Shown: positions 26,511 to 34,340 of the stretch, piece after piece
Position numbering within the stretch: position 1 is the first letter of the stretch
How the letters are laid out: the number at the start of each line of letters is the position of its first letter
Source of the DNA: Variovorax sp. UMC13
Lineage (GTDB): Bacteria > Pseudomonadota > Gammaproteobacteria > Burkholderiales > Burkholderiaceae_C
Direction of reading: 5' to 3'
Assembly (NCBI RefSeq): GCF_014170375.1
Contig: NZ_LZZW01000036.1
Coordinates: 62,001 to 126,000, forward strand
Length of the DNA stretch: 64,000 nucleotides
Translations under genes and position numbers: made by a program
Notes under the pieces: model-generated
Seen by the model: the letters and a program-made list of their open reading frames with translations, nothing else
Told to the model about the DNA's origin: nothing
Databases searched by the model: none

Positions 26511-28730
26511 TCAGCGGGGCAGCAGATCGCCCGCCTGGATCGGCAGGCTGCGCACGCGCCGGCCGATGGCATGGAACACGGCGTTCGCGACGGCGGCGGC
26601 GACGCCCGGAACACCGATCTCGCCGAGGCCGCGCACGCCGAGCGCGTTGAACTGCTCGTCCGGCGCGCCGACGAACAGCACCTCGATGTCCGGCACGTCG
26701 GCATTCACCGGCAGGTGGTAGTCGGCGAGGTTGTCGTTCACGATGCGCGCGGTGCCCGGGTCGAACTGTGTCTTTTCCATCAAGGCCATGCCGATGCCGA
26801 AGACGATGCCGCCCTTGATCTGGCTGGCCGCCAGCGACGGGTTCACGATGCGGCCGCAATCGAAGGCGCTGACCACCCGCGTGACGCGCAAGCGTGCCAG
26901 GTCCTCGTCCACCCGGACCTCGACGAAATGCGCACCGAAGGAGTGGAAGCTCAACGCCGTCGTCGCGGGCTTGCCCGCCGAGGTGGCCGTCGCCTGCAGC
27001 GAGGCCACCGCGGCTTCGGTCATCCGATGCGCCAGAGGCCCCGTGCGCGGCCTTGCACCGAGCGCCGCTTCGGCGGCCTCGATCTTTTCGCGCAGCTGGG
27101 TGCAGGCCGCCTGCGCCGCGGGCAACACGCTGGCCGTCGACTTGGAGCGCCCGGCCGTGGGTGCCGCCGGCAGGCCGGAGTCGCCCAGGCGCACCTCGAC
27201 CGCGGCCACGGACAGGCCCAGCTCCGACGCCACGAGCTGCGCCAGGATCGTGGACATGCCGGTGCCGATGTCGGTGGCGGCCGTCTCCACCAGCGCGTCT
27301 CCGGTGGCGTTCAGCGTCACGCGGACGCTGGCCGGCAGGGCCGGCGCGGGATAGGCGGTGGTGGCCATGCCGCAGCCCACCCATTCGAAACCCTCGCGCC
27401 GCGCGCGGGGTTCGGCCGCGCGCTGCGACCAACCGAAGCGGCGTGCGCCTTCCGCGTAGCACTGCGCGAGGTGAATGGACGACCAGGGACGGTCGTGCAA
27501 GGCGTCGCGGTGCGGGAAGTTCTGCAGCCTGAAGGCCAGCGGATCGATGCCCATTCCGCAGGCCAGTTCGTCCACTGCGGATTCCAGCGCGAAGGAGCCT
27601 GGCGTCTCGCCCGGTCCGCGGAAGGGCGTGGGCGTCGGGATCGCACGCCGCGCCACGTGGTGCGCGACCTGCAGGTGCGCCGAGGGATAGAGCACCAGCG
27701 TGTTGAGGCCGCAGGGCTCGAAGAAGCCGCCCTGCAGGGACGTTGGCGTCCAGCTCTCGTGGCGCACGGACACGAAGCGCCCGGCGCCGTCTGTGGCCAA
27801 GGCCACGTCCTGGCTGGTCTCGCCGCGGTGGCCGGTGGCCACCGACATGTCGGCGCGCGACAGCTGCAGCCGCACGGGCCGCGACAGCGCCCGGGCCAGG
27901 TGCGCCGCCAGGGCCTGGTGCGGCCACATCTGGTTCTTGCTGCCGAAGCCCCCGCCGACGAAGCGCGAATGCACGCTCACCTGCGCCGCCGCGATGCCCA
28001 GCGAGGCCGCGATGTAGTCGCGTGCCGCGCCCACGCCCTGCGTCGAGTCGTGCACCGTCATGCGTTCGCCGTCCCAGGCCGCCAGCGTGGCGGTCGGCTC
28101 CATCGGTTGGTGGTGCTGCGTGGGCGTCTCGTAGGTGGCTTCGAGTCGATGCGCGACCGTCGAGGCATCCGGTGCGGTGCCCACGGCGACCTGCATCTCT
28201 TCGCCGAAGAAGAAGCCCGGCCGCAGCAGCGCTTCTCCAGGACGCCGCAAGGCCAGGGTGGCGGGCTCGGCTTCGTATCCGACGTCGATCAGGCGCGCGG
28301 CCAGCCGCGCATCCTCGAGCGATTCGGCGACCACCACCGCCACCCATTGGCCGGCGAAGCGGATATCGGGCGCGCACAGCGGTCGCCAGGCCTCGGCGCG
28401 GCGATCGGCCCCATCGGCGAGCGCACCAAGGCCGAGTTCCTCCGCGCTGAGCCGCATGATCTCGGGCGAGCGGCGCCAGCCCAGCGCCGCTTGGGCGTTC
28501 AGGTGCGAATAGACCGCCACTACGCCGGGCAAGGCCAGCGCGGCGTGGGCGTCGAGCCGCGCGATGCGGCCCGCGGCCACGGTCGCGCGCACGCCCACGG
28601 CATGCAGCAAGCCGGGCGCTTGCTCGTCGGCCGCGTACCGCGCGGCGCCGGTCACCTTGGCGATGCCGTCGGTGCGCGGCAGCGCGCGGCCGACGTGCGA
28701 GGCGGTGCCGCCTGCATCCGGCGCGCTCAT
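26511..28730 (-). CDS. molybdenum hydroxylase large (Mo-cofactor) subunit, PaoC-like
   Basis: A 739-residue subunit of the xanthine oxidase family. The N-terminal a/b-hammerhead domain (DGIAKVTGAARYAAD) is followed by Mo-pterin cytosine-dinucleotide-binding motifs: VGGGFGSK, RGPGETPGSFALES and the C-terminal LGEIGVPG with the catalytic glutamate. Length and partner genes match PaoC (YagR) of the aldehyde oxidoreductase PaoABC. It hydroxylates an aldehyde or N-heterocycle at the Mo centre. The start overlaps the FAD-subunit stop (ATGA). It is the last gene of the operon that begins with the ABC transporter receptor at 35942. Confidence 0.92.
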   Translation of the reverse strand: MSAPDAGGTASHVGRALPRTDGIAKVTGAARYAADEQAPGLLHAVGVRATVAAGRIARLDAHAALALPGVVAVYSHLNAQAALGWRRSPEIMRLSAEELGLGALADGADRRAEAWRPLCAPDIRFAGQWVAVVVAESLEDARLAARLIDVGYEAEPATLALRRPGEALLRPGFFFGEEMQVAVGTAPDASTVAHRLEATYETPTQHHQPMEPTATLAAWDGERMTVHDSTQGVGAARDYIAASLGIAAAQVSVHSRFVGGGFGSKNQMWPHQALAAHLARALSRPVRLQLSRADMSVATGHRGETSQDVALATDGAGRFVSVRHESWTPTSLQGGFFEPCGLNTLVLYPSAHLQVAHHVARRAIPTPTPFRGPGETPGSFALESAVDELACGMGIDPLAFRLQNFPHRDALHDRPWSSIHLAQCYAEGARRFGWSQRAAEPRARREGFEWVGCGMATTAYPAPALPASVRVTLNATGDALVETAATDIGTGMSTILAQLVASELGLSVAAVEVRLGDSGLPAAPTAGRSKSTASVLPAAQAACTQLREKIEAAEAALGARPRTGPLAHRMTEAAVASLQATATSAGKPATTALSFHSFGAHFVEVRVDEDLARLRVTRVVSAFDCGRIVNPSLAASQIKGGIVFGIGMALMEKTQFDPGTARIVNDNLADYHLPVNADVPDIEVLFVGAPDEQFNALGVRGLGEIGVPGVAAAVANAVFHAIGRRVRSLPIQAGDLLPR

Positions 28731-29698
28731 TGCAAGCCTCCGAGGACCCGACAGACCGCGGCACGCGCCATAGCCAGCTTGTAGCGGTTCTGCTCGGTGG
28801 CGACCGCGGTGTCCAGCAGCGCATCGCAGAAGGCGTCGAGCGCGGCGTCGGTCAGGGGCTGGCCGTGCAGCAGGGCTTCGGCGGAGCGCATGCGCCAGGG
28901 CACCGTGCCCACGCCGCCCAGCGCGACCGCGACCTCCGCCACCTGGCCGCCGTGCATGCGCAGCGAGGCCGCCACCGAGACGGTGGCGAACTCGTAGGAC
29001 GCACGGCCGCGCAGCTTCAGGTAGTCGCTGCGCGGCGCCGCCCCCGTCACGGGCAACGACAGATGCGTGATCAATTCGTCCTCGGCCAGCGCATGCTCGA
29101 TCTGCGGCGTCGCACCCGGCAGCACATAGAACGCATCGAAGGGAATGCGGCGCACGCCCCGGAGGCTGCGCACATGCACCTGCGCGTCGGCGGCGAGCAG
29201 CGCCACCGCGAGGTCCGAGGGATGGACGGCATGGCATGCGGCGCTCGTACCGAGCACCGCGTGGCCGGGATGCAACCCGTCGATGGCCGAGCAGCCCGCA
29301 CCGGGACTGCGCTTGTTGCAACGCCAGTCGGTGCCGCGGAAATACACGCAGCGCGTGCGCTGCAGCAGGTTGCCGCCAATGGTCGCCACGTTGCGGATCT
29401 GGCCCGAGGCCCCCGACAGGATGGCTTTGGACACCAGCCCGGCGTGCGCCTGCACCAGCGCATGCTGCGCGACGTCGGTGTTCGTGGCGAGCGCGCCGAT
29501 GCGCAGCCATCCGTCTTCCACGGCAATGCCGTCGAGCGCCAGCGCGCTGATGTCCAGCACCGTGGCCGGCGTCTCGACGCCCAGCTTCATGAGGTCCACC
29601 AGCGTGGTGCCACCGGCCAGGAGCCGCAGCCCGGGCCGGCCCAACTGCGCCAGCACCTCTTCGACACCGCCGGCACGCCGGTACTCAAAGGGCGCCAT
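28727..29698 (-). CDS. molybdenum hydroxylase FAD/[4Fe-4S] subunit, PaoB-like
   Basis: A 323-residue FAD-binding subunit of the CO-dehydrogenase/xanthine oxidase family: LLAGGTTLVDLMKLG and IGALATNTD bind FAD; NVATIGGNLLQRTRC is the second FAD motif. An insertion holds clustered cysteines (RTRCVYF, WRCNKR, GAGCSA, SAACHA), as in PaoB (YagS) of E. coli, where they hold an extra [4Fe-4S] cluster. This places the enzyme with the PaoABC aldehyde oxidoreductases and not with classical xanthine dehydrogenase. It overlaps the small subunit gene by 14 bp. Confidence 0.92.
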   Translation of the reverse strand: MAPFEYRRAGGVEEVLAQLGRPGLRLLAGGTTLVDLMKLGVETPATVLDISALALDGIAVEDGWLRIGALATNTDVAQHALVQAHAGLVSKAILSGASGQIRNVATIGGNLLQRTRCVYFRGTDWRCNKRSPGAGCSAIDGLHPGHAVLGTSAACHAVHPSDLAVALLAADAQVHVRSLRGVRRIPFDAFYVLPGATPQIEHALAEDELITHLSLPVTGAAPRSDYLKLRGRASYEFATVSVAASLRMHGGQVAEVAVALGGVGTVPWRMRSAEALLHGQPLTDAALDAFCDALLDTAVATEQNRYKLAMARAAVCRVLGGLQ

Positions 29699-30155
29699 GG
29701 GAACGGACCTCCTCGATCGCCGACACGATGTTCGGATAGGCGCCGCAGCGGCAGAGGTTGCCGCTCATGAGTTCGCGGATCGCGCAGCGGCTGGTGGCGC
29801 AGGGATCGGCCGCCACTTCGACCGCCGACATGATCTGGCCCGGGGTGCAGAAGCCGCACTGGAACGCATCGTGGCGCACGAAGGCAGCCTGCACCGGGTG
29901 CAGGGTCTCGGCGCTGCCCAGGCCCTCCACGGTGGTCACGCTGCGTCCCTCGACGGCCACGGCCAGGCGCAGGCAGGACAGCGTGCGCCGTCCGTCGACC
30001 ATGACCGTGCAGGCACCGCACTGGCCGTGGTCGCAGCCCTTCTTCGCGCCCGTCAGGCCCAGCTGCTCGCGCAGGAAATCGAGCAGCGTGGTGCGCGTGT
30101 CCACTTCGGTCGACGTCGCGCACCCGTTGACGTCGAGGGCAAGCCGGGCCTTCAT
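29685..30155 (-). CDS. molybdenum hydroxylase [2Fe-2S] subunit, PaoA-like without Tat signal
   Basis: A 156-residue subunit with two [2Fe-2S] clusters: CDHGQCGAC plus a later C (plant ferredoxin type) and CGFCTPGQ with CRCGAYP in the helical domain. It passes electrons from the Mo centre to the FAD subunit. E. coli PaoA begins with a long twin-arginine signal and the complex is periplasmic; here the protein starts directly at MKARLALDVNG, so this complex is predicted to be cytoplasmic. The ATG follows the preceding stop by four bases, with no good Shine-Dalgarno, so coupling to the 84-residue gene is likely. Confidence 0.92.
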   Translation of the reverse strand: MKARLALDVNGCATSTEVDTRTTLLDFLREQLGLTGAKKGCDHGQCGACTVMVDGRRTLSCLRLAVAVEGRSVTTVEGLGSAETLHPVQAAFVRHDAFQCGFCTPGQIMSAVEVAADPCATSRCAIRELMSGNLCRCGAYPNIVSAIEEVRSHGAL

Positions 30156-30159
30156 CGCA

Positions 30160-30414
30160 TCAGTCGATCAACAGGCCGGCCTGGCGCAGCCGGCCCTTCA
30201 TGGTGTCGAAGCCGCCTTCGTACTCCCAGTTCTGCACGGTGTCGTGCGGGCACTGGATGAAGATGTGGTCCTCGGTGATCGACAGGATGCGCTCGACCTT
30301 GATCACCTTCTCGACGAAGTGCTCGTTGGGCATGGTCGCGGTGACCAGCTTGCCGGCCTGGTCGTAGCCATGGAAGACCTTGGCGGGTCGGATGCGTGCG
30401 GAGATGTAGTGCAT
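30160..30414 (-). CDS. unrecognised 84-residue protein between transporter and oxidoreductase genes
   Basis: An 84-residue soluble protein that I do not recognise. It starts MHYISARIRPAKVFHG, has alternating hydrophobic strands (KVERILSITEDHIFIQ) and one cysteine in QCPHDT, and suggests a small mainly-beta fold. AGAGG lies seven bases before the ATG. It is 36 bp after the ABC ATPase gene and four bases before the [2Fe-2S] subunit gene, so it is co-transcribed with both. Codon use resembles its neighbours. A role as a substrate-binding helper, assembly factor or redox partner of the Mo enzyme is possible but unproven. Confidence 0.75.
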   Translation of the reverse strand: MHYISARIRPAKVFHGYDQAGKLVTATMPNEHFVEKVIKVERILSITEDHIFIQCPHDTVQNWEYEGGFDTMKGRLRQAGLLID

Positions 30415-30450
30415 GGATAGCCTCTGGGGTTGTGAACGAGCCGAAGCGGC

Positions 30451-31422
30451 TCAGGGAACGTGGTGCAGCCAGCAGGCCACGCGGTGGCCGCCGCCGGCTT
30501 CCGGCGCGGCCTCCTGCAGCGGCGGCGCGGCTTCGCGGCAGCGCGGCATGACCTGCGGGCAGCGCGTATGGAAGCGGCAGCCCGACGGCGGGTTCAGCGG
30601 ACTGGGCAGGTCGCCCTTCATCGACACGCGCGGCCGCCGCGGCACGCTGGGCGGCAGGGGCTCGGCGATGGCGGAGAACAGGGCCTGCGTGTAGGGATGC
30701 AGCGGCTGGTTCCACAGCGCGCGCTTGGGCGCGATCTCCACGATCTCGCCGAGGTACATGACCGCGATGCGATCGGCCAGGTAGCCGATCACCGACAGGT
30801 CGTGCGAGATGAAGAGGTAGGCCGAGCCGCTCTCGGACTGCAGCCGGCGCAGCAGGTTGATGATCTGCGCCTGAATCGACACGTCGAGTGCCGACACCGG
30901 TTCGTCGCAGACCACCAGGCTGGGCTCCAGCGCGATGGCGCGGGCGATGGAGATGCGCTGGCGCTGTCCGCCCGACAGCTCGTGCGGATGGCGGTCGGCA
31001 TGGTCCGGATGCAGGCCGACCCGCGCCACCAGCTCGTCGACGCGCTGCGCCTGTTCGCGCCGCGTGCCGACGTCGTGCACGGTGAAGGGTTCGGTCAGGA
31101 TCTGGCGGATCGTGCGGCGCGGGTTGAGCGAGGCATAGGGATCCTGGAACACCATCTGCATCTGCCGCCGCACGGGGCGCAGTTCACGCCGCGACAGCCG
31201 GCTGATGTCCTGTCCCTTGAAGCTGATGCGGCCCTCGTCCGGGTCGTGCAGGCGCACGATGGTGCGGCCCAGGGTGGACTTCCCGCAGCCCGATTCGCCG
31301 ACCAGCCCCAGTGTTTCGCCGGCATGGACCTGGAGGTCCACACCGTCCACGGCACGCACCGTGCCGCTGTGGGTCGCGTGGTACTTGACCAGGCTCTTGA
31401 CGTCAAGCAATGGCTGCAGCAT
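30451..31422 (-). CDS. dipeptide/oligopeptide-type ABC transporter ATPase (DppF/OppF-like)
   Basis: A 323-residue ATPase: GESGCGKST (Walker A), VFQDPYASLNPR, LSGGQRQRISIARAI (signature), VVCDEPVSALDVS (Walker B) and FISHDLSV (H-loop). The C-terminal oligopeptide extension has GCRFHTRCP, the cysteine motif that in this family can hold an Fe-S cluster. It powers uptake with the DppD-like ATPase and permeases upstream. The ATG giving MLQPLLDVKS lies inside the preceding gene (20-bp overlap). Confidence 0.94.
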   Translation of the reverse strand: MLQPLLDVKSLVKYHATHSGTVRAVDGVDLQVHAGETLGLVGESGCGKSTLGRTIVRLHDPDEGRISFKGQDISRLSRRELRPVRRQMQMVFQDPYASLNPRRTIRQILTEPFTVHDVGTRREQAQRVDELVARVGLHPDHADRHPHELSGGQRQRISIARAIALEPSLVVCDEPVSALDVSIQAQIINLLRRLQSESGSAYLFISHDLSVIGYLADRIAVMYLGEIVEIAPKRALWNQPLHPYTQALFSAIAEPLPPSVPRRPRVSMKGDLPSPLNPPSGCRFHTRCPQVMPRCREAAPPLQEAAPEAGGGHRVACWLHHVP

Positions 31423-32437
31423 GCGCGGTCCCCGAGGAAGTGATGTCTGTCGCGTCGGCCTTGAAGCAGGCGACGGCGCGGAAGGCCGAGGTCTGGAGCG
31501 GCGGCGTCGTTGCGGTGCACGACGCATCGGCGCGATCGCAGCGTTGGGCGAAGGCGCACCCGGCACCGAGCCGGTCCAGCGGCGGCACGGCGCCACGGAT
31601 CTCGGTCAGCGGCGCGAACGCGCCGTCGACCGACATGTCGGGGCGCGGCACGCTGGCCAGCAGCGCCCGGCTGTAGGGATGGGCGGGCGCCGAGAAGAAG
31701 GTCTCGGCATCGGCCTCCTCCACCTTGCGCCCGGCATACATGACCATCACGCGCTGCGACCACTCGGCGACCACGCCCAGGTCGTGGGTGATCAGGATCA
31801 CGCCCATGCCGAGCTCGCGCTTGAGCCGGTCGATGAGCTCCAGCACCTGGGCCTGGATCGTCACGTCGAGTGCGGTGGTGGGCTCGTCGGCGATCAGCAC
31901 CTGGGGCCGGCAGGCCAGCGCGATGGCGATCACGATGCGCTGCCGCATGCCGCCCGACAGGTGGTGCGGGTACTGGTGGAAGCGGGCCTCCGGCTCGGGG
32001 ATGCCGACCAGGTCCATCAGGTCGATCACGCGCCGGTGCGCCTCTTCCGGCGTGCAGCGCTCGTGCTCGACCACGCTCTCGAGGATCTGGCGACCCACGG
32101 TCATCAGTGGGTTCAGGCTGGTCATCGGCTCCTGGAACACCATCGAGATGTCCTTGCCGCGCACGGCGCGCATCTGCGGCTCGCCCAGCGCCAGAAGGTC
32201 GCGCCCGCGCAGCAGCACCTGGCCGCCGCCGTTGCGCGCGATGCGCTTGGGCAGCAGCCGCATGATCGAATACGCCAGCATGCTCTTGCCGCAGCCCGAC
32301 TCGCCCACCACGGCCAGCGTCTCGCCGGCCCGCACCTGCAGGTCGACCTCGTTGACGACGGGAAACCAGCGCTTGGAACGCGAGAGGAATTCGGTGCGCA
32401 GGCCGCGCACCTGGAGGACCGGTTCGGCCGTGCTCAT
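31403..32437 (-). CDS. dipeptide/oligopeptide-type ABC transporter ATPase (DppD/OppD-like)
   Basis: A 344-residue ATPase: GESGCGKSM, FQEPMTSLNPLM, LSGGMRQRIVIAIAL, LIADEPTTALDVT and LITHDLGV. The C-terminal GCAFAQRCDRAD element is the family cysteine region. The start overlaps the permease stop (ATGA). It pairs with the DppF-like protein as a heterodimer. Confidence 0.94.
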   Translation of the reverse strand: MSTAEPVLQVRGLRTEFLSRSKRWFPVVNEVDLQVRAGETLAVVGESGCGKSMLAYSIMRLLPKRIARNGGGQVLLRGRDLLALGEPQMRAVRGKDISMVFQEPMTSLNPLMTVGRQILESVVEHERCTPEEAHRRVIDLMDLVGIPEPEARFHQYPHHLSGGMRQRIVIAIALACRPQVLIADEPTTALDVTIQAQVLELIDRLKRELGMGVILITHDLGVVAEWSQRVMVMYAGRKVEEADAETFFSAPAHPYSRALLASVPRPDMSVDGAFAPLTEIRGAVPPLDRLGAGCAFAQRCDRADASCTATTPPLQTSAFRAVACFKADATDITSSGTAHAAAIA

Positions 32438-33285
32438 GACTTGTGCCTCGGGTTCAGTGCTTCGTTCAGGGCATCGCCGATCAGGTTGATCGACAGCACC
32501 GTCAGCAGCACGGCGATGCCTGGGATGGTGACCATCCACCAGGCGGTGCGGATCGCCGCCCGGCCGGCGCCGATCATGAAACCCCAGGTCATGATGTTGG
32601 GGTCGCCCAGGCCGAGGAAGGACAGGCCGGACTCGAACAGGATCGCGGTGGCCACCATCAGCGAGCCCGCCACGGTGATGGTCGACAGCACGTTGGGCAG
32701 GATCTGCACCAGCATGATCCGCATGTCGCTCATGCCCAGCGCCAGGCAGGCCGAGGTGAACTCGCGGTTCTTCACGCTGATCACCTCGGCGCGCACCAGG
32801 CGCGCCAGCGGGGCCCACGAGACGATGGCGATGGCACCGATGACGTTGGGCAGCGTCGAGCCCAGCACCGCCACGATCACGATCGCGCCGATGAAGGTCG
32901 GAATGGTCTGGAAGAACTCGGTCACGCGCATCACCGCGGTGTCGATGCGCCCGCCGTAGTAGCCGGCGATGCCGCCCACCACGGTGCCGAGCACGACGAT
33001 GACGAAGGCCGCCACCAGTCCGACGATCAGCGAGATGCGCGCGCCATAGGCGATGCCGGCGGCGATGTCGCGTCCCAGCATGTCGGTGCCGAGCCAGAAC
33101 TCGCCGAAGGGTTCGCTGAACGGCGCCCCCAGCATCTCGTAGGGACCTTCTGGGAACAGCCAGGGCGCCGTGAACGCGAGGCCGGCGACGCAGAGCAGCA
33201 GGAACAGGCCGATCGCGCCCTGCGGCGTGCGCAGCGTGCGCACCAGCAGGCCGGACGCCTTGAAGGGGACATCAGGACTTGACAT
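32434..33285 (-). CDS. peptide-type ABC transporter permease (DppC-like)
   Basis: A 283-residue permease with about six membrane helices and the N-terminal domain (FWLGTDMLGRDIAAGIAYG) typical of DppC/OppC. The cytoplasmic coupling loop is seen in LALGMSDMRIMLVQILPN. It overlaps the DppB-like gene by 14 bp. Confidence 0.94.
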   Translation of the reverse strand: MSSPDVPFKASGLLVRTLRTPQGAIGLFLLLCVAGLAFTAPWLFPEGPYEMLGAPFSEPFGEFWLGTDMLGRDIAAGIAYGARISLIVGLVAAFVIVVLGTVVGGIAGYYGGRIDTAVMRVTEFFQTIPTFIGAIVIVAVLGSTLPNVIGAIAIVSWAPLARLVRAEVISVKNREFTSACLALGMSDMRIMLVQILPNVLSTITVAGSLMVATAILFESGLSFLGLGDPNIMTWGFMIGAGRAAIRTAWWMVTIPGIAVLLTVLSINLIGDALNEALNPRHKS

Positions 33286-34273
33286 GGCGTTGGCGGCGAA
33301 GTTCGATGCGCGGGTCGACGATGGTGTAGACCACGTCGACGATGGCGTTGGTGATGACCACCAGGATGGAGCTCAGGAAGAAGATGCCCAGCAGCAGGTT
33401 CAGGTCGCGCGAGAACAGCGCCTCGAAGGCGAGCAGGCCCAGGCCCGGCCAGCCGAAGACCGACTCCACGATCACCGAACCACCCAGCATGCTGGAGACC
33501 TGCACGCCGGCCATGGTCAGCACCGGCAGGATGGCGTTGCGCAGCGCGTGGCGGTAGACGATCTTCCCGTTCGCCAGCCCCTTGGCGCGCGCGGTGTTGA
33601 TGAAGTCCATGCGCAGCGTCTCGAGCATCGACGAGCGCATGAGCCGCGTGTACAGCGCCATGTAGAAGAAGGACAGCGTCAGGGCCGGCAGCACCAGGTG
33701 ATGGGCCACGTCCAGCACATGGCGCAGGCCGGTGTCGGCCGCGCCCACCACCGAGATGCCGCTGGTGGGAAACCACGGCAGGTGGATCGAGAAGGCGATG
33801 ATCAGCATCAGCCCGACCCAGAACAGCGGCGTGGCATAGGTGACGATGGCGAAGGTCACGATCAGGTTGGCGGTCCAGGTGCGGTCGCGCACCGCGGCGA
33901 TCGCGCCCAGCAGGATGCCGACGCCGACCGAGATGAGCATCGAGGCGGCCATCAGCAACGCGGTGGCGCCCAGGCGGTCGAAGATCAGTTCGGCCACTCC
34001 GCGCGCATGGCGGAAGGAGTAGCCCATGTCGAACACCAGGATGTTTTTCATGTACTGCAGGAACTGCACGTACAGCGGCTGGTCCAGGCCGAACTGGGCC
34101 CGGATCTGCGCCATGTATTCCGGGCTCGCCGCGCCCGACTCCCCGGCCATCACCTGCGCGGCGTCGCCTGGCGCCAGCCGGATCAGGAAGAAGTTGACGA
34201 CCACGATGGCCAAGATGATCGGCAGCCCATGGATCAATCGACCCAGGACGTACCTTGCCCGCGATGCCCACAT
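33272..34273 (-). CDS. peptide-type ABC transporter permease (DppB-like)
   Basis: A 333-residue permease: the first helix is followed by a periplasmic domain (RAQFGLDQPLYVQFLQYM), then five further helices and the coupling loop RAKGLANGKIVYRHALRNA. This is the DppB/OppB pattern. AGGAG stands six bases before the ATG. It forms the channel with the DppC-like protein. Confidence 0.94.
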   Translation of the reverse strand: MWASRARYVLGRLIHGLPIILAIVVVNFFLIRLAPGDAAQVMAGESGAASPEYMAQIRAQFGLDQPLYVQFLQYMKNILVFDMGYSFRHARGVAELIFDRLGATALLMAASMLISVGVGILLGAIAAVRDRTWTANLIVTFAIVTYATPLFWVGLMLIIAFSIHLPWFPTSGISVVGAADTGLRHVLDVAHHLVLPALTLSFFYMALYTRLMRSSMLETLRMDFINTARAKGLANGKIVYRHALRNAILPVLTMAGVQVSSMLGGSVIVESVFGWPGLGLLAFEALFSRDLNLLLGIFFLSSILVVITNAIVDVVYTIVDPRIELRRQRHVKS

Positions 34274-34303
34274 GGCACTCTCCTGTTGATGACGCGCTGA
34301 AGG

Positions 34304-34322
34304 CCGGGGCGCAGGGCCCCGG
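34304..34322 (-). other. stem-loop between receptor and permease genes
   Basis: CCGGGGC and GCCCCGG pair around a GCAG loop in the 67-bp gap between the receptor gene and the permease genes. No U-tract follows, so it is not a classical terminator. Such hairpins after receptor genes often protect the upstream message and give an excess of receptor over permease; that role is inferred. Confidence 0.45.
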
Positions 34323-34340
34323 TGGTGCGAAGGCCGTGGC

